From: Brumimicrobium sp.
GTDB lineage: Bacteria > Bacteroidota > Bacteroidia > Flavobacteriales_D > Crocinitomicaceae
Direction: 5' to 3'
Length of the DNA: 64,000 nt
NCBI GenBank assembly: GCA_023957385.1
Contig: JAMLGZ010000001.1
Coordinates: forward strand, 792,923 to 856,922
This document shows positions 47,444 to 58,623 of this stretch, one piece after another. Below the pieces are notes generated by a model. The model worked only from the letters and a program-made list of their open reading frames with translations. It was not told where the DNA came from and did no database searches. Numbering within the stretch: position 1 is the stretch's first letter; every line of letters begins with the position of its first letter. The position numbers and the translations under genes are program-made.

Positions 47444-48553
47444 ATGAGTGAAAGATTAGATGCTGTTCTGCTTTTAGAAGATGGAACTGTTTTTCATGGA
47501 AAATCAGTTGGTGTTACTGGGAAAACTTTTGGAGAAATCGTATTTAACACTGCGATGGATGGATATCAGGAGGTATTCACGGACCCTGCTAATTTAGGGC
47601 AAATTATAGTGATGAGTACCTCTCATGTTGGGAATTACGGTACAACGCCAGAGGATGCATCTTCAGATCATGTACAGTGTGCGGGGATTGTTGTGAAGAA
47701 ATTTTCAGAGGTTACCTCTCGAGATAGGGCTAACTTATCTTTAGAAGAGCTTTTTGTAAATGATCATAAAATGGGAATTTGTGATATAGATACTCGTGCT
47801 TTAGTAAGACACATCTGCAATCACGGTTCGATGAATGCTGTAATTTCTTCTGAAGAAAATGTGTCGATTGAAGGTTTACTTTCCGAATTGCAATCTTTTC
47901 CAAAAATGAAAGGAATGGAATTAGCTAGTAGGGTATCTACGCAAGAGTCATATATATCAAAATCACTTACTGATAAGGCGCTTTATAAGATTGCTCTGGT
48001 TGATTTTGGTTCAAAAAATGGAGTTGTTCATAGATTTAATTTGAATAACTGTGAAGTAAAGGTGTTTCCGATGAACTCTAAATTAGAAGAAATGTTGAAT
48101 TATCTTCCAGATGGTTTTGTTTTATCAGCTGGACCTGGAGACCCTAGCGCAATGCCAACTGCTGTTGATTTAGTAAAGAATATTATTGAAACTAAGAAAC
48201 CTGTTTTTGGAATTAATCTAGGACATCAATTAATCGCTTTGAGTCAAGGTGTTAGTATCGAGAAAATGCCTCATGGTCACAGAGGGGTTAATCATCCAAT
48301 TATCAATCACCGAACTGGGAAAGGAGAGATGACTTGTCAAAATCATAGTTTTGTTGTAAATAGAGTGAGTGCAGAAGATAATTCAAATATTGAAATCACA
48401 CATTCTCATTTAAATGACAATACAGTAGCAGGAATAGCATTGAAGGATCGACCTGTTTTTTCCGTTCAATATCATCCTGAAGGAGCAGTAGGACCACACG
48501 ATTCCTTGTATCTTATCAGTGAGTTTTTAGAATTAATGCAAAAGAATAAATAG
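47444..48553 (+). CDS. carA: Carbamoyl-phosphate synthase small subunit, with catalytic Cys replaced by Asn
   Basis: A 369-residue CarA: N-terminal domain (LLEDGTVFHGKSVG, FNTAMDGYQEV) and a class I glutamine amidotransferase domain from about 180. Oxyanion and nucleotide-binding features are kept (LSAGPGDPSAMPTAV; HGHRGVNHPI). The nucleophile motif normally GxCxGH reads FGINLGHQ, so residue 258 is Asn (codon 48215-48217 AAT). His342 and Glu344 of the triad (YHPEG) are present. Two base changes separate AAT from a Cys codon, so a sequencing error is unlikely. This subunit should not hydrolyse glutamine; the holoenzyme might use free ammonia. Followed after 19 bp by eno. Confidence 0.88.
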   Translation: MSERLDAVLLLEDGTVFHGKSVGVTGKTFGEIVFNTAMDGYQEVFTDPANLGQIIVMSTSHVGNYGTTPEDASSDHVQCAGIVVKKFSEVTSRDRANLSLEELFVNDHKMGICDIDTRALVRHICNHGSMNAVISSEENVSIEGLLSELQSFPKMKGMELASRVSTQESYISKSLTDKALYKIALVDFGSKNGVVHRFNLNNCEVKVFPMNSKLEEMLNYLPDGFVLSAGPGDPSAMPTAVDLVKNIIETKKPVFGINLGHQLIALSQGVSIEKMPHGHRGVNHPIINHRTGKGEMTCQNHSFVVNRVSAEDNSNIEITHSHLNDNTVAGIALKDRPVFSVQYHPEGAVGPHDSLYLISEFLELMQKNK

Positions 48554-48566
48554 AACCTTATTATAG

Positions 48567-49856
<1,290 letters not shown>

Positions 49857-50002
49857 ATATTTTTTTCTAATTCATTCATTTACACTATCTTTGTAACCAA
49901 TTGCACTTTTAAAAAAATAAGTGTAAAAGCAACCTATTTTCGGTTGTTAACGTTTAGATAATGTTGGTTATGAGTTTCTAGGAACAAGTTAAGGATTATT
50001 TA

Positions 50003-52756
50003 ATGATGCAAATGAAAAGAATAAGTTTATATGTAATAATATTTGGGTTGTTTATCTGTTTTGTTGCTCCTGTTTTTGGCCAACAAATAACTGCTGCAAA
50101 TCCTAATGTCACACCTAAACAGGCTGTTGAGAATGTACTTTTAGGAGGCGGGGTTAGCGCCTTCAATATCAAGTATAATGGTTCTACCGCTTTAGCAAAT
50201 AACTTGCAAAATCCAGTTAAAAAGTTTCTATACGGAGGTTCTGTTTTTCCTCTTTCTGAAGGTGTGTTGCTGACCTCAACAAGTGCCTCTACTGTAACAG
50301 GTGATCCTGATTTATTTTCAATAGCTAATTATGGCAACCCTGCTGGGAATAAAACACCAACAAATGGAGTTATTATTGAATTCGATTTTATCCCAACCGG
50401 AGATACATTGTCTTTTAGTTATGTCTTTACTTCTTCTGAGTATACGTCTTATACTTGCTCTTCTTTTAATGATGTTTTTGGTTTCTTTATTTCAGGGCCA
50501 GGTATTTCGGGTCCTTATTCTAATAATTCCAAGAATATAGCTATCGTACCTAATTCAAATAATATTCCGGTAGGTATTAATACTGTAAATTCTGGAAATG
50601 CTGGGTTTAATAGCCCTTCTAATTGTTCGCAAGCAGATCCAAATTGGCAAGCTAATTCAATTTACTTTACAACGGGATATAATTCTGTCTATAATATGTC
50701 TAGTTCTCCTTTTTCTGGATATAATGGAAGTACAAAAGAATTGATTGCTGGTGTAAAAGTTATTTGTGGTCAAGTTTATCACATTAAATTAGCTATTTCT
50801 AATGTTACAGATACCGCATTAGATTCTGGAGTTTTCTTAAAGGCTGGATCCTTTGTATCCGCTTCTACTGTAGATATTAATGTGAGCAATTTAACCTCTA
50901 CTATTATGGATACTGTGTTGGTGGAAGGATGCGACCAAGGACAAGTATGCTTTTCACGTGCAATTACGGATGCAACTGATGAACTCGTGACTCATTTTCA
51001 ATTATCAGGAACTGCTACTCAAGGGCTAGATTATGCACAATTATCACCAGGTGATAGTATTGTGTTTGCACCTGGACAAACCGAGATATGTTTACCAATT
51101 ATCCCTTACGATGATGGAATTCATGAGGGACTGGAACAATTAATTATTTCTGCATATTCCATAAATGCCTGTGGAGATACCTTGTTCTCTTCAGGGTCAG
51201 TGTGGTTCGCAGATAAACCTCAAACCCCTGCTCCAGATGCAGGCCCTGATATAGTTGTCTGTAATGGAGAAATGGGACAGTTGAATGGAACAGTTACAAG
51301 TGCTACTAATACGATAAAATGGACATATACAGGACCAGGAACAATTGTTTTTTCTCCTAATAATACCAGTTTAAATCCACAAATCTCAATGAGCACACCT
51401 GGAACATATCAATTATTTCTAAAAGAAACAAATGATACATGTAACCTAGTAGGTATTGATACAATGATCGTGATTTACGATGAAATTTATATCCAAGTAT
51501 CAAATGATACAATTGTGTGTCAAAATGGAACTGCTAGTTTAAGTGCTTCTGCCCAAGGATATGGGAATATAGATTTTCATTGGAATCAAACTGCTGATTT
51601 AGGACCTAATCAAATGGTAAGCCCTCTAACTGCAACAGGTTATACAGTTTACGCTGAGAGTGAGAAGGGATGTAAATCTCAAACAAAGACCATTCAAGTT
51701 GACATGTATGCGCCGATTAGTGCAATAAGTTCGCCTTCACAGACGATATGCCCTGGAGATACGGTGAAAATAGAAGCATTTCCTAGTGGGGGTATTGGGG
51801 CACCCTATTCATATACATGGATAGATAGAAATGGGAATTTTGTAAGTAACAACAATCCAATTGATGTTTCACCAGTTGAAACTGGTAATTATTCTGTTAC
51901 TATTACGGATGGCTGTGAATCCAGCCCTTTTGTTTCTATATCAGAAGTAATTGTAGGTATTATACCTGAGATTAAAATAAGTGTAGTAGATCCCGCTATT
52001 TGTCAACCAGCTGTGTTTGAATTGTATAATGAAACGGATGCGACTTCTTTGGATGAAACTTATTGGTTCATTTCAGATGGACAATCATTTATGAATAATG
52101 ATAATATTGATGTAAAACTAGTAAATGCTGGATACTATGATGTTACTGTTAAGATTGTGACTCATGAAGGATGTACAGATTCAGCTACGGTTAAGAATAT
52201 GCTAACAGTCTATCCAAAACCTGTAGCAGACTTTACGTATTATCCTAATCCGGTGACTAACCTTGATACCAAGGTGCATTTTCAAAATGGGACTAAAAAT
52301 GGCGTGAGCTATGAGTGGTTTATGGATGATGCTTCACCAAATTATTCTACAGACATAGATCCTGAAGTTCAGTATCCTGAATATGTGGTAGGTGATTATT
52401 ATGTCCAACTGATTGCAACTTCTGAACATGGTTGTAAAGATACAATTGACGGCATTGTTCGCATTTTCCCTGATGTAATTATATATGCTCCAAACACTTT
52501 CACGCCCGATGGTAATGAATTTAATCCTGTTTGGAATGTATATATGGATGGGGTAGATATTAATGATATTACAATTGAGATATACAACCGATGGGGAGAA
52601 CAAGTGTGGGAGTCTCACGATTTATCTATTGGATGGGATGGTACATATAATCACCAATTGGTAAAGCAAGGAACGTATGTATGGAAGATTCGTGCTAAGA
52701 ATCTAGTAACGGACGAAATTCACGAATGGGTAGGACATTTAAATGTCTTATATTAA
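50003..52756 (+). CDS. Secreted protein with choice-of-anchor L domain and gliding-type (T9SS type B) C-terminal domain
   Basis: A 917-residue secreted protein. Signal peptide (about 1-27, PVFGQQ), then a choice-of-anchor L-like domain (QAVENVLLGGGVSAFNIKYNG, GVLLTS, FSYVFTSSEYTSYTC, GVKVICGQVYHIKLAI). Next a beta-sandwich region (about 290-400), PKD-like Ig segments (about 480-700), and a type B sorting domain with FTPDGNEFNPVW, IYNRWGEQVWES and GTYVWKIRAKN at about 830-917. Likely exported by the type IX system and retained at the surface, possibly an adhesin. A -7 box TATCTTTG lies upstream at about 49880. Confidence 0.92.
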   Translation: MMQMKRISLYVIIFGLFICFVAPVFGQQITAANPNVTPKQAVENVLLGGGVSAFNIKYNGSTALANNLQNPVKKFLYGGSVFPLSEGVLLTSTSASTVTGDPDLFSIANYGNPAGNKTPTNGVIIEFDFIPTGDTLSFSYVFTSSEYTSYTCSSFNDVFGFFISGPGISGPYSNNSKNIAIVPNSNNIPVGINTVNSGNAGFNSPSNCSQADPNWQANSIYFTTGYNSVYNMSSSPFSGYNGSTKELIAGVKVICGQVYHIKLAISNVTDTALDSGVFLKAGSFVSASTVDINVSNLTSTIMDTVLVEGCDQGQVCFSRAITDATDELVTHFQLSGTATQGLDYAQLSPGDSIVFAPGQTEICLPIIPYDDGIHEGLEQLIISAYSINACGDTLFSSGSVWFADKPQTPAPDAGPDIVVCNGEMGQLNGTVTSATNTIKWTYTGPGTIVFSPNNTSLNPQISMSTPGTYQLFLKETNDTCNLVGIDTMIVIYDEIYIQVSNDTIVCQNGTASLSASAQGYGNIDFHWNQTADLGPNQMVSPLTATGYTVYAESEKGCKSQTKTIQVDMYAPISAISSPSQTICPGDTVKIEAFPSGGIGAPYSYTWIDRNGNFVSNNNPIDVSPVETGNYSVTITDGCESSPFVSISEVIVGIIPEIKISVVDPAICQPAVFELYNETDATSLDETYWFISDGQSFMNNDNIDVKLVNAGYYDVTVKIVTHEGCTDSATVKNMLTVYPKPVADFTYYPNPVTNLDTKVHFQNGTKNGVSYEWFMDDASPNYSTDIDPEVQYPEYVVGDYYVQLIATSEHGCKDTIDGIVRIFPDVIIYAPNTFTPDGNEFNPVWNVYMDGVDINDITIEIYNRWGEQVWESHDLSIGWDGTYNHQLVKQGTYVWKIRAKNLVTDEIHEWVGHLNVLY

Positions 52757-52781
52757 CAAGATATAAAAAGCATATTAAATC

Positions 52782-52813
52782 AAAAAGGGGTAGAATTAAT
52801 TCTACCCCTTTTT
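52782..52813. terminator. 32-bp perfect palindrome, bidirectional terminator
   Basis: AAAAAGGGGTAGAATT/AATTCTACCCCTTTTT is a perfect palindrome with A and T tails, between two convergent genes. Confidence 0.92.
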
Positions 52814-52831
52814 GATTATTTTAAAATAGAT

Positions 52832-54022
52832 TTAATCATTTATAGCCTTTATACCAGGTAATTCAATCCCTTCTAGATATTCCAACATGGCACCTCCACC
52901 AGTAGAAACGTAGCTTACTTGATCTGCTAAATGGAGTACGTTAATGGCAGCTACTGAATCTCCTCCTCCAACTAATGTGAATGCTCCATTATTAGTTGCT
53001 TTTACTAAAGAATTAGCAATAGCCTCTGTTCCTTTTTTAAAGGTTTCCATCTCAAAAACACCCATTGGGCCATTCCATAAAACAGTATTGGAATTTTCAA
53101 TTATTTGACTAAACTTTTGTATTGTTTCAACGGCAATATCTAATCCCATCCAACCTGTAGGTATGGCATTAATTGCACATACTTGTGTGTTTGCATGATT
53201 GTCAAAAGCATCAGCTACAAGTGTGTCAATAGGTAAATAAATTTGAATATTCTTAGCTTTAGCAAGTGCTAATATCTCTTTTGCCGTATCTAAGAAATCA
53301 TCTTCAACCAAAGAGTTTCCTACACTCCCTCCTTGTGCTTTAATAAATGTGTAAGCCATTCCACCACCAATAATAATATTGTCAACTGAATCCATTAGTT
53401 TAGTGATAATACTGATTTTTGAGCTCACTTTTGCTCCTCCAATAATGGCAGTTGTAGGATGCTTCGGCGTTTTTAGGACGGCATCAATACTTCGAATCTC
53501 ATTCTCGAGTAATAAACCAAAATATTTATCATGGGGAAAGTATTTTGCTATAATAGCTGTGCTAGCATGCGCTCTATGAGCTGTGCCAAAAGCATCATTG
53601 ATATAGATATCACCGTGCTGTGCTAGTTTTTTTGCAAAATCTTCATTTCCTTTCTTTTCTTCTACGTAAAATCGTAGGTTCTCTAATAGAACAATCTCAC
53701 CATTTTGTAGATTTTTAGTGATTTCAAATGCACTTTCACTAATACAATCATCCACGAAGATGATATCTTTCTCTATTAATCTGGATACTTCTTTCACAAT
53801 CTGACTGAGAGAGAATTTAGCGTCTGGGGCATCTTTTGGCCGGCCAAGATGTGACATTAGTATTACGCTTCCTCCATTACTTAAAACATGTTTAATAGTG
53901 GGAAGTGCAGCACGGATACGCGTGTTATCAGTCACATTTCCATGTTCATCAATAGGCACATTAAAATCAACTCTGATTAAGGCTCTTTTATTTTTGAAAT
54001 CAACATTTGAAATAGTTCTCAT
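52832..54022 (-). CDS. pgk: Phosphoglycerate kinase
   Basis: A 396-residue glycolytic kinase. The start at 54022 (MRTISNVDF) matches the typical N-terminus; an ATG 9 bases upstream is also possible. Motifs: ALIRVDFNVPID near 17, ILMSHLGRPKDAPDAKFSL, DAFGTAHRAHAST, IIGGAKVSSKISII, GGGMAYTF, VLWNGPMGVFEM and FTLVGGGDSVAA (nucleotide loop). All substrate-binding arginine and lysine positions visible in these motifs are kept. Monocistronic, convergent with the T9SS gene. Confidence 0.96.
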   Translation of the reverse strand: MRTISNVDFKNKRALIRVDFNVPIDEHGNVTDNTRIRAALPTIKHVLSNGGSVILMSHLGRPKDAPDAKFSLSQIVKEVSRLIEKDIIFVDDCISESAFEITKNLQNGEIVLLENLRFYVEEKKGNEDFAKKLAQHGDIYINDAFGTAHRAHASTAIIAKYFPHDKYFGLLLENEIRSIDAVLKTPKHPTTAIIGGAKVSSKISIITKLMDSVDNIIIGGGMAYTFIKAQGGSVGNSLVEDDFLDTAKEILALAKAKNIQIYLPIDTLVADAFDNHANTQVCAINAIPTGWMGLDIAVETIQKFSQIIENSNTVLWNGPMGVFEMETFKKGTEAIANSLVKATNNGAFTLVGGGDSVAAINVLHLADQVSYVSTGGGAMLEYLEGIELPGIKAIND

Positions 54023-54119
54023 TTTATTCATATTTGGAGCAAAAATAACATATCTTTTTAACTAATAGAATTTGAACAGCTGACAAAATCCATGTTCTTA
54101 ATTTTTATATCTTCGCTCT

Positions 54120-54494
54120 ATGGGAATTCGTATTGACAAATATGTATGGGCAGTTCGTTTGTGTAAAACACGTTCTCAAGCTACTGAGTTAATTCAAAAA
54201 AATAAGATTAAGTTAAATGCACAAGAAATTAAGCCTTCTCGTGAAGTAAATGTGGGTGATATCATACAGATAGTGAAGAATAATGCAATATTTTCCTATC
54301 AAATTAAGGCTATATTAGACAAAAGGGTAGGAGCTAAATTAGTTGAAGATTATTTAAGGGATATAACTCCAGAAGAGGAAATTACAAAATATAAGACTTA
54401 TCAGATAGCGCAAAGTGTTTATCGCAATAATGGAACAGGAAAGCCATCTAAGAAAGATGTCCGTGATTTGAAAAAATTCTTGGGAATAGAGTAA
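54120..54494 (+). CDS. S4 domain RNA-binding protein (Hsp15-like)
   Basis: A 124-residue protein with an S4 fold in the first 60 residues: RIDKYVWAVRLCKTRSQATELIQKNKIKLNAQEIKPSREVNVGDII. The remainder (ILDKRVGAKLVEDYLRDITPEEE, GTGKPSKKDVRDLKKFLG) matches Hsp15/HslR-type proteins, which bind stalled 50S-peptidyl-tRNA complexes. Length is near the family norm. A hairpin terminator lies just after the stop. Confidence 0.92.
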   Translation: MGIRIDKYVWAVRLCKTRSQATELIQKNKIKLNAQEIKPSREVNVGDIIQIVKNNAIFSYQIKAILDKRVGAKLVEDYLRDITPEEEITKYKTYQIAQSVYRNNGTGKPSKKDVRDLKKFLGIE

Positions 54495-54498
54495 AAAA

Positions 54499-54526
54499 AA
54501 ATCCCAACAAACTTGCTGGGATTTTA
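54499..54526 (+). terminator. Terminator after S4 protein
   Basis: AAAATCCCA ... TGGGATTTT stem followed by AT-rich DNA, between convergent genes. Confidence 0.75.
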
Positions 54527-54547
54527 AATAACTTGGTAAATAATCTA

Positions 54548-55813
54548 TTATTTATCCACTACTACATGAGCCAATTCCTCAGATTTGTATTCTCCTTTGT
54601 CAAGTTTATCTTTCACTTTAATAAAGGTGTCAATAGTGTATTTCACATCCTCTAGTGTATGAACAGCAGTAGGGATTAATCTCAACATAATTACATCCTT
54701 TGGAACAACTGGATAGATAACGATTGAACAGAAGATATTATAATTTTCTCTCAAATCAAATGTTAGATTGGTAGCTTCAGCTAAATTACCTTTCATAAAT
54801 ACAGGTGTTACAGCTGTATTTGTATGACCAATATCAAAACCGGCTGCCTTTAATCCGCTTTGTAAATTATTAGCAATTTCCCAAAGATTATCTTTAAACT
54901 CAGGATGTTTTCTGATTAATTCTAAACGTTTTCTTGCCCCAACAACTATAGGCATAGGTAAGGATTTAGCAAACATTTGGGAACGCATGTTATAACGTAA
55001 ATAATCAGTAATATATTCTTTAGCACAAATGAATCCACCAATAGATGCCATTGATTTTGCAAAGGTTCCAAACAAGACATCAATCTCATCATGTACTCCT
55101 TGCTCCATGGCAGTTCCAATACCTTTGTCGCCAACAGTACCAAATCCATGAGCGTCATCAACAAATAATCTAAAATTATATTTTCCTGATTTTCTAAAAG
55201 AAACAATTCCTTTTAAGTCACCTTGATCTCCAGCCATACCAAAAACACCTTCAGTAATAACCAAAATTCCACCATCAGTATCAGCTACTAATTTTGTAGC
55301 TCTTTCCATTTGTTTATCAAAGCTCTCCATATCGTTGTGCTGGAATACAAAGCGTTTTCCAGCATGTAATCTCATACCATCTAATATGCAGGCGTGGGAT
55401 TCACTATCATATACGATAACATCGTTTCTTCCAACTAGGCTATCAATAGCTGAAACCATTCCTTGATAACCAAAATTTAAAAGAATAGCGTCTTCCTTTT
55501 GCATAAAGTCAGCTATCTCGTCTTCTAATGCCTCGTGCTCACTAGTTTGACCCGTCATCATTCTTGCTCCCATTGGGTATGCAAGTCCCCATTTTGCAGC
55601 AGAATCTGCATCTGCCTTTCTAACTTCTGGATGATTTGCTAATCCTAAATAGTTATTTACGGACCATACAAGACATTCCTTTCCTCTGAATGTCATTTTA
55701 CGACCTATCTCTCCTTCTAGTTTTGGGAAGGTAAAATATCCGTGAACCCCTTTTTGATATTGTCCGATGGGGCCTCTGTCAGCTTTAATTTTTTCAAAAA
55801 TGTCTCTAGCCAT
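54548..55813 (-). CDS. PLP-dependent alpha-oxoamine synthase family enzyme (glycine C-acetyltransferase / serine palmitoyltransferase-like)
   Basis: A 421-residue fold-type I PLP enzyme. The Schiff-base lysine is K253 (FGTFAKSMASIGG), with the phosphate/pyridine residues D220 and H222 in DDAHGFG, and H140 stacking in DSESHACILDG. Small-molecule substrate is not determined: the family includes KBL, serine palmitoyltransferase and 8-amino-7-oxononanoate synthase, and the long N-terminus (GYFTFPKLEGEIGRKM) is of the SPT-like Bacteroidota type. Sphingolipid synthesis is plausible in this phylum but is inference. A -7 TATCTTTG lies at 55853-55860. Confidence 0.85.
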   Translation of the reverse strand: MARDIFEKIKADRGPIGQYQKGVHGYFTFPKLEGEIGRKMTFRGKECLVWSVNNYLGLANHPEVRKADADSAAKWGLAYPMGARMMTGQTSEHEALEDEIADFMQKEDAILLNFGYQGMVSAIDSLVGRNDVIVYDSESHACILDGMRLHAGKRFVFQHNDMESFDKQMERATKLVADTDGGILVITEGVFGMAGDQGDLKGIVSFRKSGKYNFRLFVDDAHGFGTVGDKGIGTAMEQGVHDEIDVLFGTFAKSMASIGGFICAKEYITDYLRYNMRSQMFAKSLPMPIVVGARKRLELIRKHPEFKDNLWEIANNLQSGLKAAGFDIGHTNTAVTPVFMKGNLAEATNLTFDLRENYNIFCSIVIYPVVPKDVIMLRLIPTAVHTLEDVKYTIDTFIKVKDKLDKGEYKSEELAHVVVDK

Positions 55814-55929
55814 AAATATTTTATTTTTCTTATAATCTTAAATAATCAGATGCAAAGATATATGATTTTTAACTATTTCCCTATCTTTCTTATAGATTTA
55901 ATAACTGGATGATAGTTAATAAGTTTTAG

Positions 55930-56937
55930 TTAAATTATATTTACTTCTCGTTCGAGTGTTATTCCGAATTTAGTTTGTATATCCGCTATTATGCTGCTTG
56001 ATAAATCATAAATATCTTTTCCTGTAGCGCCTCCATGATTTACCAAAACTAGTGCTTGTTTGTTATGAACTCCACATGCTCCTATTTTCTTTCCTTTCCA
56101 TCCAGATTGTTCTATAAGCCATCCGGCAGGCACTTTTATGTTGGATTTATCAATCGGATATGAAGGGACGGTTGGGTGTTTATCTTGTATCTTCTTGAAT
56201 AATTCTATTGGAATTACAGGATTTTTGAAAAAACTACCTCCATTTCCTATTTCTTTAGGATCAGGAAGTTTAGATTGTCGAATAGCAATAACAGCATTGC
56301 TTACATCTTTAATGGTAGGAGATTGGATTTTTCTTCTGTCTAATTCATCCTGAATGGCTCCATATTGTGTATTTACTTTTGGATTCTTCGATAATTTGTA
56401 TTGTACAGAAATTATGACATATTGGTTCTTTAGATCCTTCTTGAATACACTTTCACGATATCCAAACTTACATTCTTCCTTTGTAAACACTCGTTTATTT
56501 CCTGTCTTAATATTGATCGCTTGGAGAGAATGAAAAGTGTCTTTTATTTCTACACCATATGCACCGATGTTTTGCATAGGACTTGCACCGACTCTTCCAG
56601 GAATAAGAGAAAGATTTTCAAGTCCACCCCAATTTTGACTAATAGTATAAAGCACAAACTCATTCCAGATTTCACCAGCACCTGCTTCTACTATGACAGA
56701 ATCATTATTTTCATTTATAACTTTTATTCCTAGAATTCTGTTAAGTAAAATAATTCCATCAAAATCTTTTAAAAATAGCACATTGCTTCCTCCTCCCAAG
56801 ATGAGTAATTTCTCATCTTTATGCTCGGAAAGTAGCTCTTTTAATTCATCTTCTGTTTGGAAAGAAGTGAAATACTGAGTCATTACATCTATGCCAAAGG
56901 TGTTGTAATTTTTTAAATTTACGTTTTCTTGGAGCAT
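55930..56937 (-). CDS. murB: UDP-N-acetylenolpyruvoylglucosamine reductase (MurB)
   Basis: A 335-residue FAD enzyme of peptidoglycan synthesis, type I. FAD-binding segments LLILGGGSNVLFLKDFDG (about 44-61) and LSLIPGRVGASPMQNIGAYGVE are clear. Active residues: R161 in YRESVF, proton donor Ser235 in GNGGSFFKNP, and a C-terminal glutamate (TLEREV). Insertions typical of the longer E. coli-like class are present. Single gene, divergent from the menaquinone pair. Confidence 0.95.
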   Translation of the reverse strand: MLQENVNLKNYNTFGIDVMTQYFTSFQTEDELKELLSEHKDEKLLILGGGSNVLFLKDFDGIILLNRILGIKVINENNDSVIVEAGAGEIWNEFVLYTISQNWGGLENLSLIPGRVGASPMQNIGAYGVEIKDTFHSLQAINIKTGNKRVFTKEECKFGYRESVFKKDLKNQYVIISVQYKLSKNPKVNTQYGAIQDELDRRKIQSPTIKDVSNAVIAIRQSKLPDPKEIGNGGSFFKNPVIPIELFKKIQDKHPTVPSYPIDKSNIKVPAGWLIEQSGWKGKKIGACGVHNKQALVLVNHGGATGKDIYDLSSSIIADIQTKFGITLEREVNII

Positions 56938-57035
56938 TCTACGTTATTTTGCACGAATGTACTTATTTTTATCGGGCACAAAATGACTTTTAGATTGTTT
57001 TATTAAATGAGAATTGTAGATTTTAAAAAAAGAAT

Positions 57036-57455
57036 ATGTTAAAACAAGTAAGTTTAGATCAGATTAATGCATTTGCAAAAGATACTTTAATGGAAACATT
57101 AGGGATTAAATGTGTAGAATTAGGTAGGGATTATGTTGTCGCAACAATGCCTGTAAATTCAAAAACACATCAGCCCATGAAATTATTACATGGTGGCGCA
57201 AGTGCTGCGTTGATAGAGACTATTGGCTCCATCGGCTCTACTTTGTTAATCGATTTGGAAAAGGAAGTTCCAGTAGGATTAGAGATTAATGCGAATCATA
57301 TAGGAGGAATGACATCGGGAATAGTAAGGGCTGTAGGTAAGATTGTTCATGCAGGTAGAAGAACACATGTTTGGCAAGTTGATTTAACAAATGAAGAAAC
57401 AGGTTCTTTGATTTGTACGGGGCGTTTGACAGTTATGATTATTCCAAGGAAATAA
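57036..57455 (+). CDS. Hotdog-fold thioesterase (PaaI/MenI-like)
   Basis: A 139-residue hotdog thioesterase. Characteristic are HQPMKLLHGGASAALIETIGSIGS with an HGG motif and acidic E residue for catalysis, and the C-terminal strands GKIVHAGRRTHVWQVDLT. Four bases separate it from an isochorismate synthase, which points to 1,4-dihydroxy-2-naphthoyl-CoA hydrolysis in menaquinone synthesis; by motif alone it could be another PaaI-type enzyme. Confidence 0.88.
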   Translation: MLKQVSLDQINAFAKDTLMETLGIKCVELGRDYVVATMPVNSKTHQPMKLLHGGASAALIETIGSIGSTLLIDLEKEVPVGLEINANHIGGMTSGIVRAVGKIVHAGRRTHVWQVDLTNEETGSLICTGRLTVMIIPRK

Positions 57456-57458
57456 AGT

Positions 57459-58442
57459 ATGGGAATTTTAGCGTATCAGTTTCCAAATCAGACATTAAAG
57501 ATATTTCAAGGTAATTGGAAAAGATCATCGTTGGATGAACTCCCTAAAGACACTTTCTTTGTAAGTTCATTTACGAAAGATGAAGTGTATTATTTCGAAA
57601 TGACGGGAGAAATAGAAAGTATTCCTTCAAAAGAATTGACGCTTGGTTCCAAGAATGATATCTTTATAGTTAATGATAAATCTTATTTGTTTGGATTAGA
57701 ACACTTTAAATTTGGATTTGAACCTGTGGGGATAAGCAAGGCTATTTATTCTCGCATTAAATTTAAGGAAGGGACAATTGATAAGTTAGAAGATATATTG
57801 AGAGTATTAGCATCTAAATATCAACAAGAAGCATTAGTTTATCTTATTAGTGATACTGAATTTGGGACTTGGATGGGAGCGACACCTGAAATTTTGTTAG
57901 AAGGAGACGAGGAAGAAATGAGGACAATTGCGCTTGCTGGTACAAAAGATACGGAAGAGAGGCGTTGGACCGTTAAAGAAGAGGAAGAGCATCAGTATGT
58001 AGTTAGTTATGTTGGAGATATTATCAGTAAGTATGCGCAACCTGAAATAAAACAATCATCCACAGAGACTGTAAAGAATGGGGCTGTATATCATTTAAAA
58101 ACAAAATTTAGTTTTAAGGTTGCCTATCAAAATTGGAACGAGTTGCTAAAAGAATTGCATCCAACCCCAGCTGTTTGTGGAACCCCTAAAGAAATTGCTC
58201 AACGTTATATTTTAACCTATGAGCCTCATGAGCGTAAGTTTTATACGGGTCTGATTGGTATGAAACAATCTGATTCGCTCTCTGTTTTTGTGAATCTTCG
58301 TTGCATGCAGATATTACAAGAAGGATTTGGTTTATACGTAGGTGGTGGTATTACAAAAGATTCTCGTATTGAAGATGAATGGATGGAAACTGAGGCAAAA
58401 AGTAAAACATTGATTTCTGTTATTGAAGAAGTAAAAGAATAG
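57459..58442 (+). CDS. menF: Isochorismate synthase (chorismate-binding enzyme)
   Basis: A 327-residue MST-family enzyme converting chorismate to isochorismate for menaquinone. The active core is recognised from about 150: WMGATPEILL, ALAGTKDTEERRW, HPTPAVCGTPKEIA, FYTGLIGMKQSDSLSVFVNLRCMQI and the closing YVGGGITKDSRIEDEWMETEAKSKTL. Shorter than typical 430-residue MenF at its N-terminus, the usual size in Flavobacteriia. It follows the thioesterase by 3 bp. Salicylate synthase activity cannot be excluded. Confidence 0.9.
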   Translation: MGILAYQFPNQTLKIFQGNWKRSSLDELPKDTFFVSSFTKDEVYYFEMTGEIESIPSKELTLGSKNDIFIVNDKSYLFGLEHFKFGFEPVGISKAIYSRIKFKEGTIDKLEDILRVLASKYQQEALVYLISDTEFGTWMGATPEILLEGDEEEMRTIALAGTKDTEERRWTVKEEEEHQYVVSYVGDIISKYAQPEIKQSSTETVKNGAVYHLKTKFSFKVAYQNWNELLKELHPTPAVCGTPKEIAQRYILTYEPHERKFYTGLIGMKQSDSLSVFVNLRCMQILQEGFGLYVGGGITKDSRIEDEWMETEAKSKTLISVIEEVKE

Positions 58443-58572
58443 AGAGGAAAACAGGCGTCTTCCTCTCTATAAAAACTAACACTACTACTTATGAAACTAT
58501 TTAGCATATTGCGAATCTCGTGCCAAAAATTTCAGCGTATTATTTTAATTCCTAAGAAAAGTTAAAAACAAA

Positions 58573-58606
58573 AAAAAATCGCCTTCTAAAGAGAAAGCGA
58601 TTTTCA
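58573..58606. terminator. Terminator-like hairpin between menF and rplS
   Basis: AAAATCGCCTTCT/AGAAAGCGATTTT-type inverted repeat with A/T tails between convergent genes. The rest of the 181-bp gap shows nothing else. Confidence 0.65.
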
Positions 58607-58623
58607 TATAATATTGTGAGAGA

